A DNA stretch of 64,000 nucleotides from Paragorgia papillata (taxonomy: Eukaryota > Cnidaria > Anthozoa > Scleralcyonacea > Coralliidae), in assembly GCA_035771165.1 (NCBI GenBank), contig JAWNZC010000409.1, positions 124,001-188,000 on the forward strand, written 5' to 3'. The notes beneath the pieces are model-generated. The model saw only the letters and a program-made list of their open reading frames with translations. It searched no databases and had not been told where the DNA came from. A program made the translations under genes and the position numbers. Positions 31,306 through 40,349 of this stretch are shown piece after piece; within the stretch, counting starts at the first letter, position 1, and each line of letters starts with the position of its first letter.

Positions 31306-31677
31306 ATGGAGTCAGAACAAAAACCAGAACCAGAACAAAAACAGGATATTAAACAGGAGCAAACCATTACAAAAACTCCTCCACCCATTCGTGTTAAAAA
31401 TCCCAAAAGAGTTGCCCAAGGTAAAAAACTGGCTGCAATAAGTAAGGAGGCAAAATTAAGAAAAAAAGCCAGGATGGAAAAGGAGAGAGAGGAAGAACCA
31501 AAAGAAGAAAGTTCAGCTGTCAGCATTTCAACAACTTGTGCAATACTTGGTACAGTTGCTGCCCTTCTTACGACTTACATTACTTACTCAAAATGGAAAA
31601 AAGAGCCAGAAGAAAGTAAAGACAAACCCCAAAAGTCAAAAACAGTTTTCAAGGATCTCTCAAAATATGATCTCTAA
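31306..31677 (+). CDS. Single-pass membrane protein with basic/acidic N-terminal domain
   Basis: 123 residues: a charged region (Q/E/K/P-rich, then a KKLAAISKEAKLRKKARMEK helix), a transmembrane segment at about 72-94 (ISTTCAILGTVAALLTTYI), and a short charged tail. Starts in TAAATG. Such small membrane proteins are usual among Polinton/virophage virion or internal membrane components; exact role unknown. A hairpin (31693-31714) follows. Confidence 0.6.
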   Translation: MESEQKPEPEQKQDIKQEQTITKTPPPIRVKNPKRVAQGKKLAAISKEAKLRKKARMEKEREEEPKEESSAVSISTTCAILGTVAALLTTYITYSKWKKEPEESKDKPQKSKTVFKDLSKYDL

Positions 31678-31723
31678 ATTTTTAAAATGAAATTCTTTCC
31701 ACAATTGGAAAGAAATTCAATAA

Positions 31724-31972
31724 ATGATTGTTCCCACCCATGCAATAGAATGTGTATTTGGTAGTAAAAATTGGCTTAGTATTGGAAAACTAATTTTTTT
31801 AATTTCAAAAGGAAGTTTTGAGGGTTACAAACTTTGGTTACTGTACAGCAAATATGATTCCAAAAATTATAATGAAAACCATTGTTATCATTTGTGGGCA
31901 GATTTTGATCTTTTGATGCCAGATGATTTTGATGAATATGAAGATGAAGATGAATTTTTCAATAATTATTAA
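31724..31972 (+). CDS. Small acidic-tailed protein, unrecognised
   Basis: 82 residues, starting in TAAATG. Hydrophobic/aromatic N-terminal half (NWLSIGKLIFLISKG) and a very acidic C-terminus (DDFDEYEDEDEFF). It sits immediately upstream of the major capsid gene with the same start context, suggesting co-expression with virion genes. No family recognised. Confidence 0.5.
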   Translation: MIVPTHAIECVFGSKNWLSIGKLIFLISKGSFEGYKLWLLYSKYDSKNYNENHCYHLWADFDLLMPDDFDEYEDEDEFFNNY

Positions 31973-31993
31973 ATTTTTTCCCTATATTAATAA

Positions 31994-33205
31994 ATGAATA
32001 CTGAGAGAGAAGTTGAATTAGAACCCGGTTATAACCGGTTACACCGAAGTTCAATAACTGGGGAACGAGCCCGGAATGTAATAACTTTCAACCCAAATTC
32101 TGCTAATGAGGGAGAAGTAATTTACATCCACATCCCAAAACTCGGACCAGGGAAAACATTACTCCCTGACAAAATGTATCTCTTGTTTGACTTTAAGAGC
32201 AAGAATACAAAGTCGTGGTTTAATAACAACCTTGCAAGACAACTCCAAGAACGTTTGGAAGTCAGATTTGCAGGAGAGAAAGTCTATGACAACACGGGGG
32301 AGAGTCTTTTGGGAACTTACAAGGACCTGTGGATGGACAAACATGAGAGGGCCAACATGATTGAGGATGGCATCGCAACAGAAAACCAGCGAAAACTTAT
32401 TTCGAAATCCGACGATGCCTCTTCTGACACATATGCAGCTGTGTATGGTACCAAACAGAGGATCAAGTTGGATAAGATTTTGAAGGATCATGGATTATAT
32501 GCACCCCACAGTATGGCTAATGATTTACAATATATCATCACTCTACCAAAAGCTACCGCCATTATGAAAGCCCAAAGTAGTCAATCTGTGGCTGGTTACA
32601 CTTTGGAAAATATTGAGTTGGAGTATGAAACCATTACCAACTTTTCCTTGGTCCAGGAGATCGAATCCTCTTACCAAGCAGGAAGAGCACTCTCCTTTGA
32701 ACATGTAACTTTGATGAAAACCACACCATGGGCTGCTGCCACAACATTAATTAACGAGACCATCAATCTGCCAAGAAAGAGCATGAAGGCGGTTGTAATG
32801 TTGTTTACAAAGGCAACAAGAAGTGGATCTGAAGAATTTGTGTACCCAAATATCGAAAGGGTCAAAATTACCATTGAAGGAGTCCCGAATAGCATTTACT
32901 CTCAAGGCATTCCAAAACGGAGATTGTTTGAAGAGGCTGAGCGACTTTTCAGACATACCAATTATCCAACAATCCAAGCTGACGAATTCTTTACAGAAAA
33001 CCAGTTTGCACTTGTTGTGGATTTGAGGTCAATTAATGACAATGCTGTCTATGGAGATGGTACAAAACTTATGACAACACAATCTGGAATCATGTTGGAA
33101 ATTAAGAAAAAAGCAACAGCAACAGATTTGAGATGTCATGTCTTCATTCTCTCAGATGGTCTTTTGAAAGTCCAGGGAGGAGCATTCCAAAGTGTCAACT
33201 ATTAG
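31994..33205 (+). CDS. MCP: Probable major capsid protein (double jelly roll)
   Basis: 403 residues, starting in TAAATG. The beta-rich pattern, the segment LPDKMYLLFDFKSKN followed by RLEVRFAGEKVYDNTGE, and the closing strand region (TDLRCHVFILSDGLLKVQGG) fit Polinton hexon-type capsid proteins. Position supports it: the packaging ATPase and penton-like genes follow within 18 and 7 bp. It would form the pseudohexameric capsomers. Shorter than many Polinton capsid proteins (which exceed 500 residues). The identification rests on overall pattern and synteny rather than a motif; structure prediction would be decisive. Confidence 0.7.
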   Translation: MNTEREVELEPGYNRLHRSSITGERARNVITFNPNSANEGEVIYIHIPKLGPGKTLLPDKMYLLFDFKSKNTKSWFNNNLARQLQERLEVRFAGEKVYDNTGESLLGTYKDLWMDKHERANMIEDGIATENQRKLISKSDDASSDTYAAVYGTKQRIKLDKILKDHGLYAPHSMANDLQYIITLPKATAIMKAQSSQSVAGYTLENIELEYETITNFSLVQEIESSYQAGRALSFEHVTLMKTTPWAAATTLINETINLPRKSMKAVVMLFTKATRSGSEEFVYPNIERVKITIEGVPNSIYSQGIPKRRLFEEAERLFRHTNYPTIQADEFFTENQFALVVDLRSINDNAVYGDGTKLMTTQSGIMLEIKKKATATDLRCHVFILSDGLLKVQGGAFQSVNY

Positions 33206-33222
33206 AGATTTCCCTAAAATAA

Positions 33223-33852
33223 ATGGAAAACGAAGACCCAAAACCATTTAACATCATAATTGTTGGAATGACGAGTTGTGGAAAGACTCATTACTTACTT
33301 AAAAATTTAGAAAAAAATTACAAAAAAAAATTTGAAAACATAGTTTTAATATGTCCAACTTTTGTATGGAACAAAACATATTTGGAATGGGAACATTTAC
33401 ATGATCCAAGATTTTTTGTCATCCCGTGCGACCAAGATGAGTCTGAAGATTTTTTAAAATATGTTGTTGATTATTGTAAAGGAACACCAAGTCTTATTAT
33501 CCTGGATGACTGTGCTTCTGGACAGAGTGTTAAAAACAGAACCAGCGAATTGGTAAAACTTGGTTTTGGTGCAAGACATATGAATATTAGCACAATAGTT
33601 GTTACCCAGCAGTTGACAAGCATTGCAAAACCATACCGAGAAAATATTTCGAAACTGGTTACCTTTTACAATCCAAACAGAAAAGATATGCAAGTAATTT
33701 TAGATGATTATTTGGATATTCCAAAAGAAGAAGAAAAAAAAATAAAAGAAACATTAAAATCAAAAAAATATTCAAAATTGGAGATCAATTTAATCCACCC
33801 CTATGACCACAAAATTGTTGAACCATTTGACAAAAATTTAATAGATCTTTGA
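33223..33852 (+). CDS. FtsK/HerA-type genome-packaging ATPase
   Basis: 209 residues, starting in TAAATG. Walker A is GMTSCGKTH (residues 15-23); Walker B is SLIILDDC (90-97). VVTQQLTSIAKPYR about 40 residues later matches the sensor region of A32-like ATPases. Length is normal for Polinton/virophage ATPases. It would pump DNA into capsids using ATP. It lies between the capsid gene and the penton-like gene, the classic morphogenesis block. Confidence 0.9.
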   Translation: MENEDPKPFNIIIVGMTSCGKTHYLLKNLEKNYKKKFENIVLICPTFVWNKTYLEWEHLHDPRFFVIPCDQDESEDFLKYVVDYCKGTPSLIILDDCASGQSVKNRTSELVKLGFGARHMNISTIVVTQQLTSIAKPYRENISKLVTFYNPNRKDMQVILDDYLDIPKEEEKKIKETLKSKKYSKLEINLIHPYDHKIVEPFDKNLIDL

Positions 33853-33858
33853 GAATAA

Positions 33859-34509
33859 ATGAGGAACCTAAGAATATTGTTGAAAAACGGAGAAACAACA
33901 ATTAAATTTGAAGATCCTTTGATCATTGAAGACACCAAACTAATGGTTAAAGATGCGACAGTTTTTTGGGATTACAATAATTTGACAACCTCAACACATG
34001 TTTTACATGGAGGAAAGCAAATTAGTTTTTCCAGTGGTTATTGGACTGTTGGTATGATTATGAGGGTTTTTAAGGAAAACGGAATAAAGTCAGAATTACT
34101 TCCGTATAGCTGTAAAATCAGGTTATACCCAACAAAAGACCTCTACCTGTATAACACACTTGGTCCATTATTGGGTTATTCAGAGACAACATTAATTAGG
34201 GCAGGGGCAAGTCTTGTCAGCCCAAAAACAGTCAACATAAATCTTGGAATGAAATTTGTTTGTATATCTTGCGAAATGATTGATGGAACTAGGACATCAT
34301 TTTCAGGAAAACGGGACAGAACAGCTGCAGTTCTTCCAATTACAACAAGACAATTGTTAAAGGGGTCAGTGGAAAAATTTGCAAATATTAATTCCGAAGC
34401 CATGTTAGACAATGGTGTCTACAATGAACTCAAATTTAAAGTTGACCACAATGTTGGCGACATCCTTCTTGAGATTTTCTTATGTCCACAGAATTATGAG
34501 ACTCCATAA
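33859..34509 (+). CDS. Penton-like minor capsid protein
   Basis: 216 residues, starting in TAAATG, 7 bp after the ATPase. An LGPLLGYSETTL segment followed by VNINLGMKFVCISCEMID and a final LKFKVDHNVGDILLEIFL strand fits the single-jelly-roll penton proteins of Polintons and related viruses. It would close the five-fold vertices and may anchor fibres. Identification is by position and strand pattern. Confidence 0.7.
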   Translation: MRNLRILLKNGETTIKFEDPLIIEDTKLMVKDATVFWDYNNLTTSTHVLHGGKQISFSSGYWTVGMIMRVFKENGIKSELLPYSCKIRLYPTKDLYLYNTLGPLLGYSETTLIRAGASLVSPKTVNINLGMKFVCISCEMIDGTRTSFSGKRDRTAAVLPITTRQLLKGSVEKFANINSEAMLDNGVYNELKFKVDHNVGDILLEIFLCPQNYETP

Positions 34510-34515
34510 TAAAAG

Positions 34516-34698
34516 ATGATTATTGATATTGACAAAATTAAAACCGCTGAAGAGATGTTAAACCACTTGATAAGATTGAAAGCATTTTTGAAAAATGAAA
34601 AAGACCAAAATTTGACAAACTTAAAGACAGCTATAAACGATTTGATACCAGCTTTAAAAAATTATGTAAAAGTAATTGAAATCCTGAAAATTTTCTAA
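34516..34698 (+). CDS. Short helical protein, unrecognised
   Basis: 60 residues, mostly predicted helix (TAEEMLNHLIRLKAFLKNE...), no motif. It starts 7 bp after the penton-like gene with the leader AATAAAAGATG. Followed by a copy of the 22-bp palindrome. Expression is uncertain, but spacing matches its neighbours. Confidence 0.4.
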   Translation: MIIDIDKIKTAEEMLNHLIRLKAFLKNEKDQNLTNLKTAINDLIPALKNYVKVIEILKIF

Positions 34699-34712
34699 AA
34701 TTTCTTTAAAAA

Positions 34713-34734
34713 TTATAACAGAATTTTGTTATAA
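34713..34734. terminator. 22-bp palindrome, copy 2
   Basis: Same palindrome as at 26999 with one base changed in the left arm (TTATAACAGAA), giving one mismatch. It lies between the gene ending at 34698 and the next start at 34758. Confidence 0.5.
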
Positions 34735-34757
34735 ATTTTTTTTTAATATATTAATAA

Positions 34758-34988
34758 ATGAATAAGAACGAGGTTTTAAATGATTTGTATGAAGCAGCTT
34801 TGGTAACAGTTGGAGCAGTTGGAGTAAGTATGGTTGTCAAAAAATTAACAGGACAATCTTTGGCAGCGCCAGCAAGTATTAAAGAAACAGCCAAACTTGG
34901 TGTTGCAGTTGCAGGAGGATTATTTGTGGTAAAAATGGCACAGGACAAGGGATACATCCCGAAAAATGTGGACCCAAAGAAATTATAA
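34758..34988 (+). CDS. Small hydrophobic membrane protein
   Basis: 76 residues, starting in TAAATG. Two hydrophobic stretches (about 13-28 and 46-60) separated by KKLTGQSLAAPASIKETAK. Similar small Ala/Gly/Val-rich proteins occur next to capsid genes in Polintons and adintoviruses and may be membrane-active virion components. No catalytic motif. Confidence 0.55.
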   Translation: MNKNEVLNDLYEAALVTVGAVGVSMVVKKLTGQSLAAPASIKETAKLGVAVAGGLFVVKMAQDKGYIPKNVDPKKL

Positions 34989-35038
34989 AGATTGGGAGTT
35001 CTAACAAACCCAAAAACTTGGTAAAAACTTTTAAATAA

Positions 35039-35437
35039 ATGGCATCAATGATAGCAGGAGGATTATTTAATGCAGTTGCGTTTGCTGGTGCTGGTTATTT
35101 GTTCCAGTCATTTAACAAACATGGTTATGCTGACGAAGCAAAAAGACATAATTTGGCAACAGAAAGACTTCAAAAAGACAAAGAAAGATTCTTTGAAAAT
35201 GAAATTAAAAGAAAGGACAAAATTAGAGAACTACAAGATGAAATCCGGGATGCAAACTATGACATGGCAGTAACATCAAAAGCTTTTCAACAACTTCATG
35301 AAATTCAAAAAGAAGATTTAAACGAACCAAAACTTGAAGATTACTACCAACCAAGTGATGAAATGCAAAAATATATGACCATTACTGCAACACTTCTTGG
35401 GGCTGGTGCTGGTTTGTTGTTGGCTGTTGTTGTTTGA
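35039..35437 (+). CDS. Membrane protein with central coiled coil
   Basis: 132 residues, starting in TAAATG. Hydrophobic N-terminus (about 3-20, SMIAGGLFNAVAFAGAGYLF), charged coil (about 30-95), hydrophobic C-terminus (about 112-132, TATLLGAGAGLLLAVVV). A hairpin topology is plausible. It lies at the end of the plus-strand morphogenesis block and is probably a virion membrane component; function unproven. Confidence 0.6.
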   Translation: MASMIAGGLFNAVAFAGAGYLFQSFNKHGYADEAKRHNLATERLQKDKERFFENEIKRKDKIRELQDEIRDANYDMAVTSKAFQQLHEIQKEDLNEPKLEDYYQPSDEMQKYMTITATLLGAGAGLLLAVVV

Positions 35438-35448
35438 TTCTTAAAAAA

Positions 35449-35470
35449 TTATAACAAAATTTTGTTATAA
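35449..35470. terminator. 22-bp palindrome, copy 3, between convergent genes
   Basis: Perfect copy identical to 26999-27020. It sits in the 48-bp gap between the plus gene ending at 35437 and the minus gene ending at 35486, exactly where a bidirectional termination or 3'-processing signal would be needed. Confidence 0.6.
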
Positions 35471-35485
35471 GTTTTAAAAAGTTTC

Positions 35486-36148
35486 TTAAAGACTTGTCTT
35501 TCCTTCTTTAATCAATTTTGTAAACTCTTTGCACTTTCTGATACCACCCATTTCTTCTATTTTTAAAACATTTTCAACACTGAGTGCATTACCAAACATT
35601 TTGAATCCTGTTTGATATGGTCTGTAAGCATTGTCTTTTGGAGAAAAGTTTAAAATATATTTAATCTCATCAAATGTTCTTAGTTCTGCAAGAGTTGGTT
35701 TCTTCATTTTTTTTAAAAGATCATCTCTTTTGCAAATTCCCAAAATAATGGACATGATGAATTTTACACTAAAATTTTTGTCTGAGACCAAACCCAAACC
35801 TTTGAGACGATCTTTTGATTTTAAAAAGAATTTCATGATTTCGTACCCAACAATTTTCTCTTCCTTTGGGAACATTTTCCAAAATAATTTAACATAGTTT
35901 TTTTGTGGGAGTGGTGATGGTTCTCTATGGTTGTAAGCAAGCAGCTGTTCCAACCCCATACCACATTTTCCACAAATTATGAATCCTTCAATTTCTTCCT
36001 TTTGTACCCTACAACAACTACTTTTGTTTTTTAGGGTTTCGAGTTCTAGAAGACTTTCATTAAAATCTTTTGGGTCTTCTTTGGTTTCAATGATTGGGTT
36101 TCCAAAAAAATCTAAATATTGAAATTTGTTTTCTTTTAATCTTGGCAT
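35486..36148 (-). CDS. Protein with a zinc-ribbon-like Cys cluster (possible transcription factor)
   Basis: 220 residues. SSCCRVQKEEIEGFIICGKCG (Cys 45, 46, 59, 62) resembles the TFIIB-type zinc ribbon, including the aromatic-I-I-C-x-x-CG second knuckle, although the first knuckle is CC rather than C-x2-C. The rest is helical and basic. It could be an element-encoded basal or late transcription factor; that is inference. The leader AATAAAAGAGATG is the same as that of the primase. Its start is only 9 bp after the end of the next minus gene (36158-37372). Confidence 0.45.
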   Translation of the reverse strand: MPRLKENKFQYLDFFGNPIIETKEDPKDFNESLLELETLKNKSSCCRVQKEEIEGFIICGKCGMGLEQLLAYNHREPSPLPQKNYVKLFWKMFPKEEKIVGYEIMKFFLKSKDRLKGLGLVSDKNFSVKFIMSIILGICKRDDLLKKMKKPTLAELRTFDEIKYILNFSPKDNAYRPYQTGFKMFGNALSVENVLKIEEMGGIRKCKEFTKLIKEGKTSL

Positions 36149-36157
36149 CTCTTTTAT

Positions 36158-37372
36158 TTAAATTAATTTTGATATTCCTTTAAATATCAAGAAAACAGTC
36201 CCGATTGAAGCTCCAAAAACTTCTGGCAATCTGTCATCATCATTATTTTTTTTAATTTCAGGTTTAAATATTCCTGGCTTATATTTTCTTTCATTAATTT
36301 TAACAACATCATCAATAGTTTCAATGGGTTTTTCAGGAAATTTTATAACAGGTTTTAAAGATTTGCCAACATTTAAATGTCTGTTAAGTCCAAGAGTCAT
36401 TCCTTTTGTTGCCAGGGTGAGAACATTATTGAAACCACTAATTGGATTAATAAGAATTCTCATGTCAGAAGGGATCAAAATTAAACCAGGAGATATTGCA
36501 AAATTCAAAACAACATTTGTTGACTTAATGGCTTGCCTCATATTTGAAATGGAAACAGTAATGTCATCCTGGGCTATTGTGTCTTCCATTAACTTTTTAA
36601 ACACTTCTTGTGTTTGCAAACTTTTAGCCCCCTCACCAACAATAACCCATCTTGTCTTTGCCTGTGCTCCCAAAACACAGTATACAAAAGATTCTAAAGA
36701 TTGTTGGAATAACTTTTGACCCAATAGTGTTAACCCATTGGAATCTTTGGGAACGAAATGTTTAAAATCATTGGAATACCTAGAACCAGCTGACACCAGT
36801 TCCTCATATGTGTTAACTCTTCCATAACTTTCTTTTGTTAAATTTACATATCTAACTTCGTATCCAAGGTCTTTCATGTCTTGTGTAAATTCTTTCGCAC
36901 TTTGTGTTGAGTTGCTTATTTTCTTTACCCAAACGTCATTAGGATTGTGTTGCAAAATTTTTATGACATCTTCTGTCAAAAACCTTCTGAGTTTGTTTGG
37001 ATGTTTTAAAAACCTCCTTACCTGAAAAACATAATGATAATTAACAATGCTTGTCAAAAAAGAAGACCTAAATCTTTTAAAATTATTTTGAAAATGCTTG
37101 TTAGAAATACCACACAAATAGCTTGCAACATAACTGGCAGCAATCGCAGTAAAATATGGAATAGTGAGGAAATCATTTATGTTTGGATTCCTTGTTTTCA
37201 TTGGTTGTTGAAATGTTAAATCAATGGGATTCAAATTTACAATGAAATTTTCTTTTTCATTTACAAAAATTGTAATGGTGTTAATGTTTACAGAAGCCTT
37301 CTTTTGTTTGGAAAATTTCTGAACCGTTCCAGAAACGTCCCACTCCTTTGGCCATTCTTTAGATTCTGTCAT
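36158..37372 (-). CDS. Unrecognised 404-residue protein with C-terminal hydrophobic segment
   Basis: No catalytic motif recognised. The middle is soluble-looking with a GSRYSNDFKHFVP segment; the last about 20 residues (FGASIGTVFLIFKGISKLI) are hydrophobic and could anchor a membrane. It is divergently transcribed from the integrase across a 75-bp gap, and its leader (AATAAACAATG) is shared with the gene at 41242. I looked for an adenovirus-type protease triad here and did not find one. Confidence 0.6.
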   Translation of the reverse strand: MTESKEWPKEWDVSGTVQKFSKQKKASVNINTITIFVNEKENFIVNLNPIDLTFQQPMKTRNPNINDFLTIPYFTAIAASYVASYLCGISNKHFQNNFKRFRSSFLTSIVNYHYVFQVRRFLKHPNKLRRFLTEDVIKILQHNPNDVWVKKISNSTQSAKEFTQDMKDLGYEVRYVNLTKESYGRVNTYEELVSAGSRYSNDFKHFVPKDSNGLTLLGQKLFQQSLESFVYCVLGAQAKTRWVIVGEGAKSLQTQEVFKKLMEDTIAQDDITVSISNMRQAIKSTNVVLNFAISPGLILIPSDMRILINPISGFNNVLTLATKGMTLGLNRHLNVGKSLKPVIKFPEKPIETIDDVVKINERKYKPGIFKPEIKKNNDDDRLPEVFGASIGTVFLIFKGISKLI

Positions 37373-37447
37373 TGTTTATTTTGGGGACTTTTGGTAAAAA
37401 ATATTGGCAAATGTTGGCAAATATTTAAAAAAATCTTTTGGAAATAA
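37373..37447. promoter_or_regulatory. 75-bp divergent promoter region
   Basis: The only sequence between the divergent starts at 37372 (minus) and 37448 (plus, in TAAATG). It contains a repeated ATTGGCAAAT/TTGGCAAATAT motif (about 37402-37427) and T/A tracts. It must hold both promoters unless transcripts start further away. Confidence 0.5.
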
Positions 37448-38419
37448 ATGGAAGATGAACTTTTACTTATCGATCTTGAACTTCGAGATATTTACTACAA
37501 CCCCGTAACGGGTTACCAATCTATGGAGAAACTTTACCAAGCTGCTGTAAAAGAAAATTCTTCAATAACCAGAAAACAAGTTAAGGAATGGTTACACAGC
37601 CAAAAAGTTTTTACTTTACACAAAACCATTAGAAAACCAAAAAAATACAAAAAAACATTCGTTAAAAATCTTGCTGACCAGATGCAAATGGACTTGGTGG
37701 ATATGGCAAAATTTGGTTCTGAAAATAATGACCAAAATTGGATATTGACAGGTATTGAAATTTTGTCAAGATTTGGTTTCGCTGTTCCTGTTAAAAGAAA
37801 GAGTACTGTCGCTATGGTGCCAGGTGTTACCAAAATGCTAACAGAATTTAAGAAAAGATTTGGCAAATATCCAGAAACAGTCCAGTTTGACGAGGGAAAG
37901 GAGTTTTACAATGTTGGAGTAAAAACTCTTTTGAAATCTTTAAACATAGAATATTTTTCATCCAAATCCCACAGAAAGGCTGCACTTGTAGAAAGATTCA
38001 ACAGAACTTTGAAAACCAGGATGTGGAAATTTTTTACTTTCAAAGGAGACAAGAAGTGGTTAAATAGTTTGGACAAATTTGTTAAAAGTTACAACAATAC
38101 AATCCACAGCACTATTAAAATGAAACCCAAAGATGTTAATGACGACAACCAATCCCAAGTTTTTTTTACATTGTATGGGATCCCTCCTCTTGAATCCCAA
38201 GTAAACCCAAAATTCAAAATTGGGGATCATGTCAGGATCCAAAAATACAGAAAAAACTTTGCAAAAGGATATGATCCAAATTTTACAAATGAAATTTTTA
38301 CTGTGTCAGCGGTTTTCAGGGGAGTTCCAGTTATGTATAGAATTCGGGATAAGGAGGAGGACATTATGGGAAAATTTTATGGCGAGGAGTTGGTTAAAGT
38401 TGTTGGGGAACAAACATAA
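37448..38419 (+). CDS. INT: Polinton RVE-family integrase
   Basis: 323 residues, starting in TAAATG. Catalytic DDE triad: D82 in MDLVDMAKF, D148 in VQFDEGKEF, E182 in VERFNRTLK, with the HRKAALVERFNRTL block that marks Polinton integrases. N-terminal helical DNA-binding region; C-terminal SH3-like beta segment from about 255 (FKIGDHVRIQKYRKNF). It joins the element ends to host DNA, giving the 6-bp duplication seen here. Looks intact. Confidence 0.92.
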   Translation: MEDELLLIDLELRDIYYNPVTGYQSMEKLYQAAVKENSSITRKQVKEWLHSQKVFTLHKTIRKPKKYKKTFVKNLADQMQMDLVDMAKFGSENNDQNWILTGIEILSRFGFAVPVKRKSTVAMVPGVTKMLTEFKKRFGKYPETVQFDEGKEFYNVGVKTLLKSLNIEYFSSKSHRKAALVERFNRTLKTRMWKFFTFKGDKKWLNSLDKFVKSYNNTIHSTIKMKPKDVNDDNQSQVFFTLYGIPPLESQVNPKFKIGDHVRIQKYRKNFAKGYDPNFTNEIFTVSAVFRGVPVMYRIRDKEEDIMGKFYGEELVKVVGEQT

Positions 38420-38426
38420 ATAAATA

Positions 38427-39746
38427 ATGGCTGAAAACATTGGAATGGATGATTTTGGAATGCCTGACATACCAGGTGAGACAGGAAAAGCAGAAACAAC
38501 ATTTGGTGGGTACGAAGATTTAAATAAAACTTTTGAAGAAACTTCAAAGACTTTTGACTTTGATACCTTAGATGATACAGATGAAAACTACGAAAATCTA
38601 GCTGCCAGAATAGCAAGAGAAAACCCAAAAACAAAAGAGTCATTAGCAGCATTCAGAGCTAGGCTTAAAAAGTGGACAACAAAAAAAAGAGGTATAGACA
38701 GAGGAAAAAACACCAAACTAAAAACAAAATTCTTTGCAAACAAATTAGGAACACCAGTGGTTAAAGGTTATGGAAATTACAGTAAAGAATTAATAGTTGG
38801 TAGTTCATTATTTTCTGATCCAGACAATCCAAAAGAAGTTGGTGGAGTTATTTTTAAAGGGGAAAAGGTACTTATTAAAGATGAAAAGAATCCTGGTAAA
38901 TTTAAATTTAACAATGTCGAAAATTTTGGGGAAGCTGACAGAGAAAATATTCCAAAATACATTAAGGAATTTAACAGACTATACATGGAATCTCAAACCG
39001 AATACAAACGATCAGGAGATTATGATACTGCAAAACAAGCAGGCCTTAAACCAGAAGATATTAGTTTTGAAGATGTTACAAACATTCGAGAAAATGTCGC
39101 CAGAGATTTGGATGATGAAGTAACATTAGGTATGGACAACATTGAAACAAATGATGATGGAGATATTGATGCAGTTGCTGGTGATGGTGCTCTCAGAAAC
39201 CTTGGAGGAACCCTAAAAGCAGCAGATTTGGGGTCTGTTGTAATTAACCAAAAGTTTTGGAAAGATATGACAGACAAAGAAAAAGATCCAGTAAAAAAAA
39301 AAAAGTTCAGGGAGGTTGAGGTTGTGTGCAAACTAAGAGCTGAAGAACTTAGATTATTGTACAACATGGCACCAGAATCCGAATATGTTAAAAAATTGCT
39401 TAGGGAGCATGAACTGTCCAGATTTGAAAGGTTTAAAGATTGGGCAAAAAATAACATGGGAGCAACGGCTGCAATTGCCATCTCAATTGCTGGAATCATA
39501 ACAACTGTGGCACTAGCTGGAAAAGCTGCCGTTGTAACGACTGCAAAAGCAACAGGAGCACTTGGTAAAGCATTGGCAAAACTTGCAAAACTTGCTTGGC
39601 CCGTATTGGCACCAATTCTTAGCATATTGGCAGCTGCATTGTCATGGGGTGCAAAAGGATTAGCATGGTTGGCAAAAAATCTGTGGGTTCTTGCAATTGG
39701 TTTGACATATTTTGTTTACACAGAATACAAAAATTATAAAAAATAA
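38427..39746 (+). CDS. Large protein with multi-pass hydrophobic C-terminus
   Basis: 439 residues. Acidic, polar N-terminal two-thirds; residues about 345-432 are Ala/Leu/Val-rich with several potential membrane segments (AIAISIAGIITTVALAGKAA, then LAPILSILAAALSWG). Proteins with this layout are common in Polintons downstream of the integrase and may be membrane-associated minor virion proteins. The start is TAAATAATG, 7 bp after the integrase stop. No enzyme motif. Confidence 0.6.
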   Translation: MAENIGMDDFGMPDIPGETGKAETTFGGYEDLNKTFEETSKTFDFDTLDDTDENYENLAARIARENPKTKESLAAFRARLKKWTTKKRGIDRGKNTKLKTKFFANKLGTPVVKGYGNYSKELIVGSSLFSDPDNPKEVGGVIFKGEKVLIKDEKNPGKFKFNNVENFGEADRENIPKYIKEFNRLYMESQTEYKRSGDYDTAKQAGLKPEDISFEDVTNIRENVARDLDDEVTLGMDNIETNDDGDIDAVAGDGALRNLGGTLKAADLGSVVINQKFWKDMTDKEKDPVKKKKFREVEVVCKLRAEELRLLYNMAPESEYVKKLLREHELSRFERFKDWAKNNMGATAAIAISIAGIITTVALAGKAAVVTTAKATGALGKALAKLAKLAWPVLAPILSILAAALSWGAKGLAWLAKNLWVLAIGLTYFVYTEYKNYKK

Positions 39747-39756
39747 ACATATATAA

Positions 39757-40257
39757 ATGAATCCAGAATACGCAAAAATGGGAGAACCAGAAGAACCGCA
39801 AGATTTGAACCTTAGGGAAAACTTGATACGCCTATCCTTTGCAAAGGAAATCAAATATTCGGAAGCATATCTAAAAAAGGCCTCAATGGGTCAGTTAGAG
39901 AAAATAAAACAAAATTATGATAGGGTCCAACTTGAGAAAACGACATCTCTGTTAACTGAGACTCTTGTTACAAAATTTTCAGAGTTAATGGAGCAGTTGG
40001 AGTTGGTACAAGATGACGAAAAGTTGGATGCAGAACTATCATCAAACAAACTTTTCTGTGATGATGTCAGGTCATTGGTTTTGAAAGTCTCACCATACAT
40101 TCCAATGATTGGTTTGCTAACTGGAGGCATCATTATTGCAAAGCATGTGTGGAATAATGGAGGAGCTTTAAATAAAAAAGATGTTCCAGTACAAAATGAT
40201 GAAAATATTGATGAAAATGACAGCGGTTTCAATTCTGCTAATTCCAATAACAGTTGA
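39757..40257 (+). CDS. Single-pass membrane protein, unrecognised
   Basis: 166 residues, starting in TAAATG. Charged helical N-terminus; one membrane segment at about 108-128 (LKVSPYIPMIGLLTGGIIIA); acidic Asn-rich tail. A perfect 9-bp-stem hairpin (40283-40312) follows its stop. Confidence 0.55.
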   Translation: MNPEYAKMGEPEEPQDLNLRENLIRLSFAKEIKYSEAYLKKASMGQLEKIKQNYDRVQLEKTTSLLTETLVTKFSELMEQLELVQDDEKLDAELSSNKLFCDDVRSLVLKVSPYIPMIGLLTGGIIIAKHVWNNGGALNKKDVPVQNDENIDENDSGFNSANSNNS

Positions 40258-40349
40258 GTTAATATTGCTTAAAATTTTACTGTTTTCATAATTTTTTGTT
40301 AAGTTATGAAAATTGAATTTAAAAGAATGGTTTTCAAAAATATCAATAA

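Noticed and set aside
36158..37372. Adenovirus-type protease in the 404-residue protein
   Set aside because: No His-Asp/Glu-Cys arrangement with the usual flanking aromatic and Gln residues could be found.
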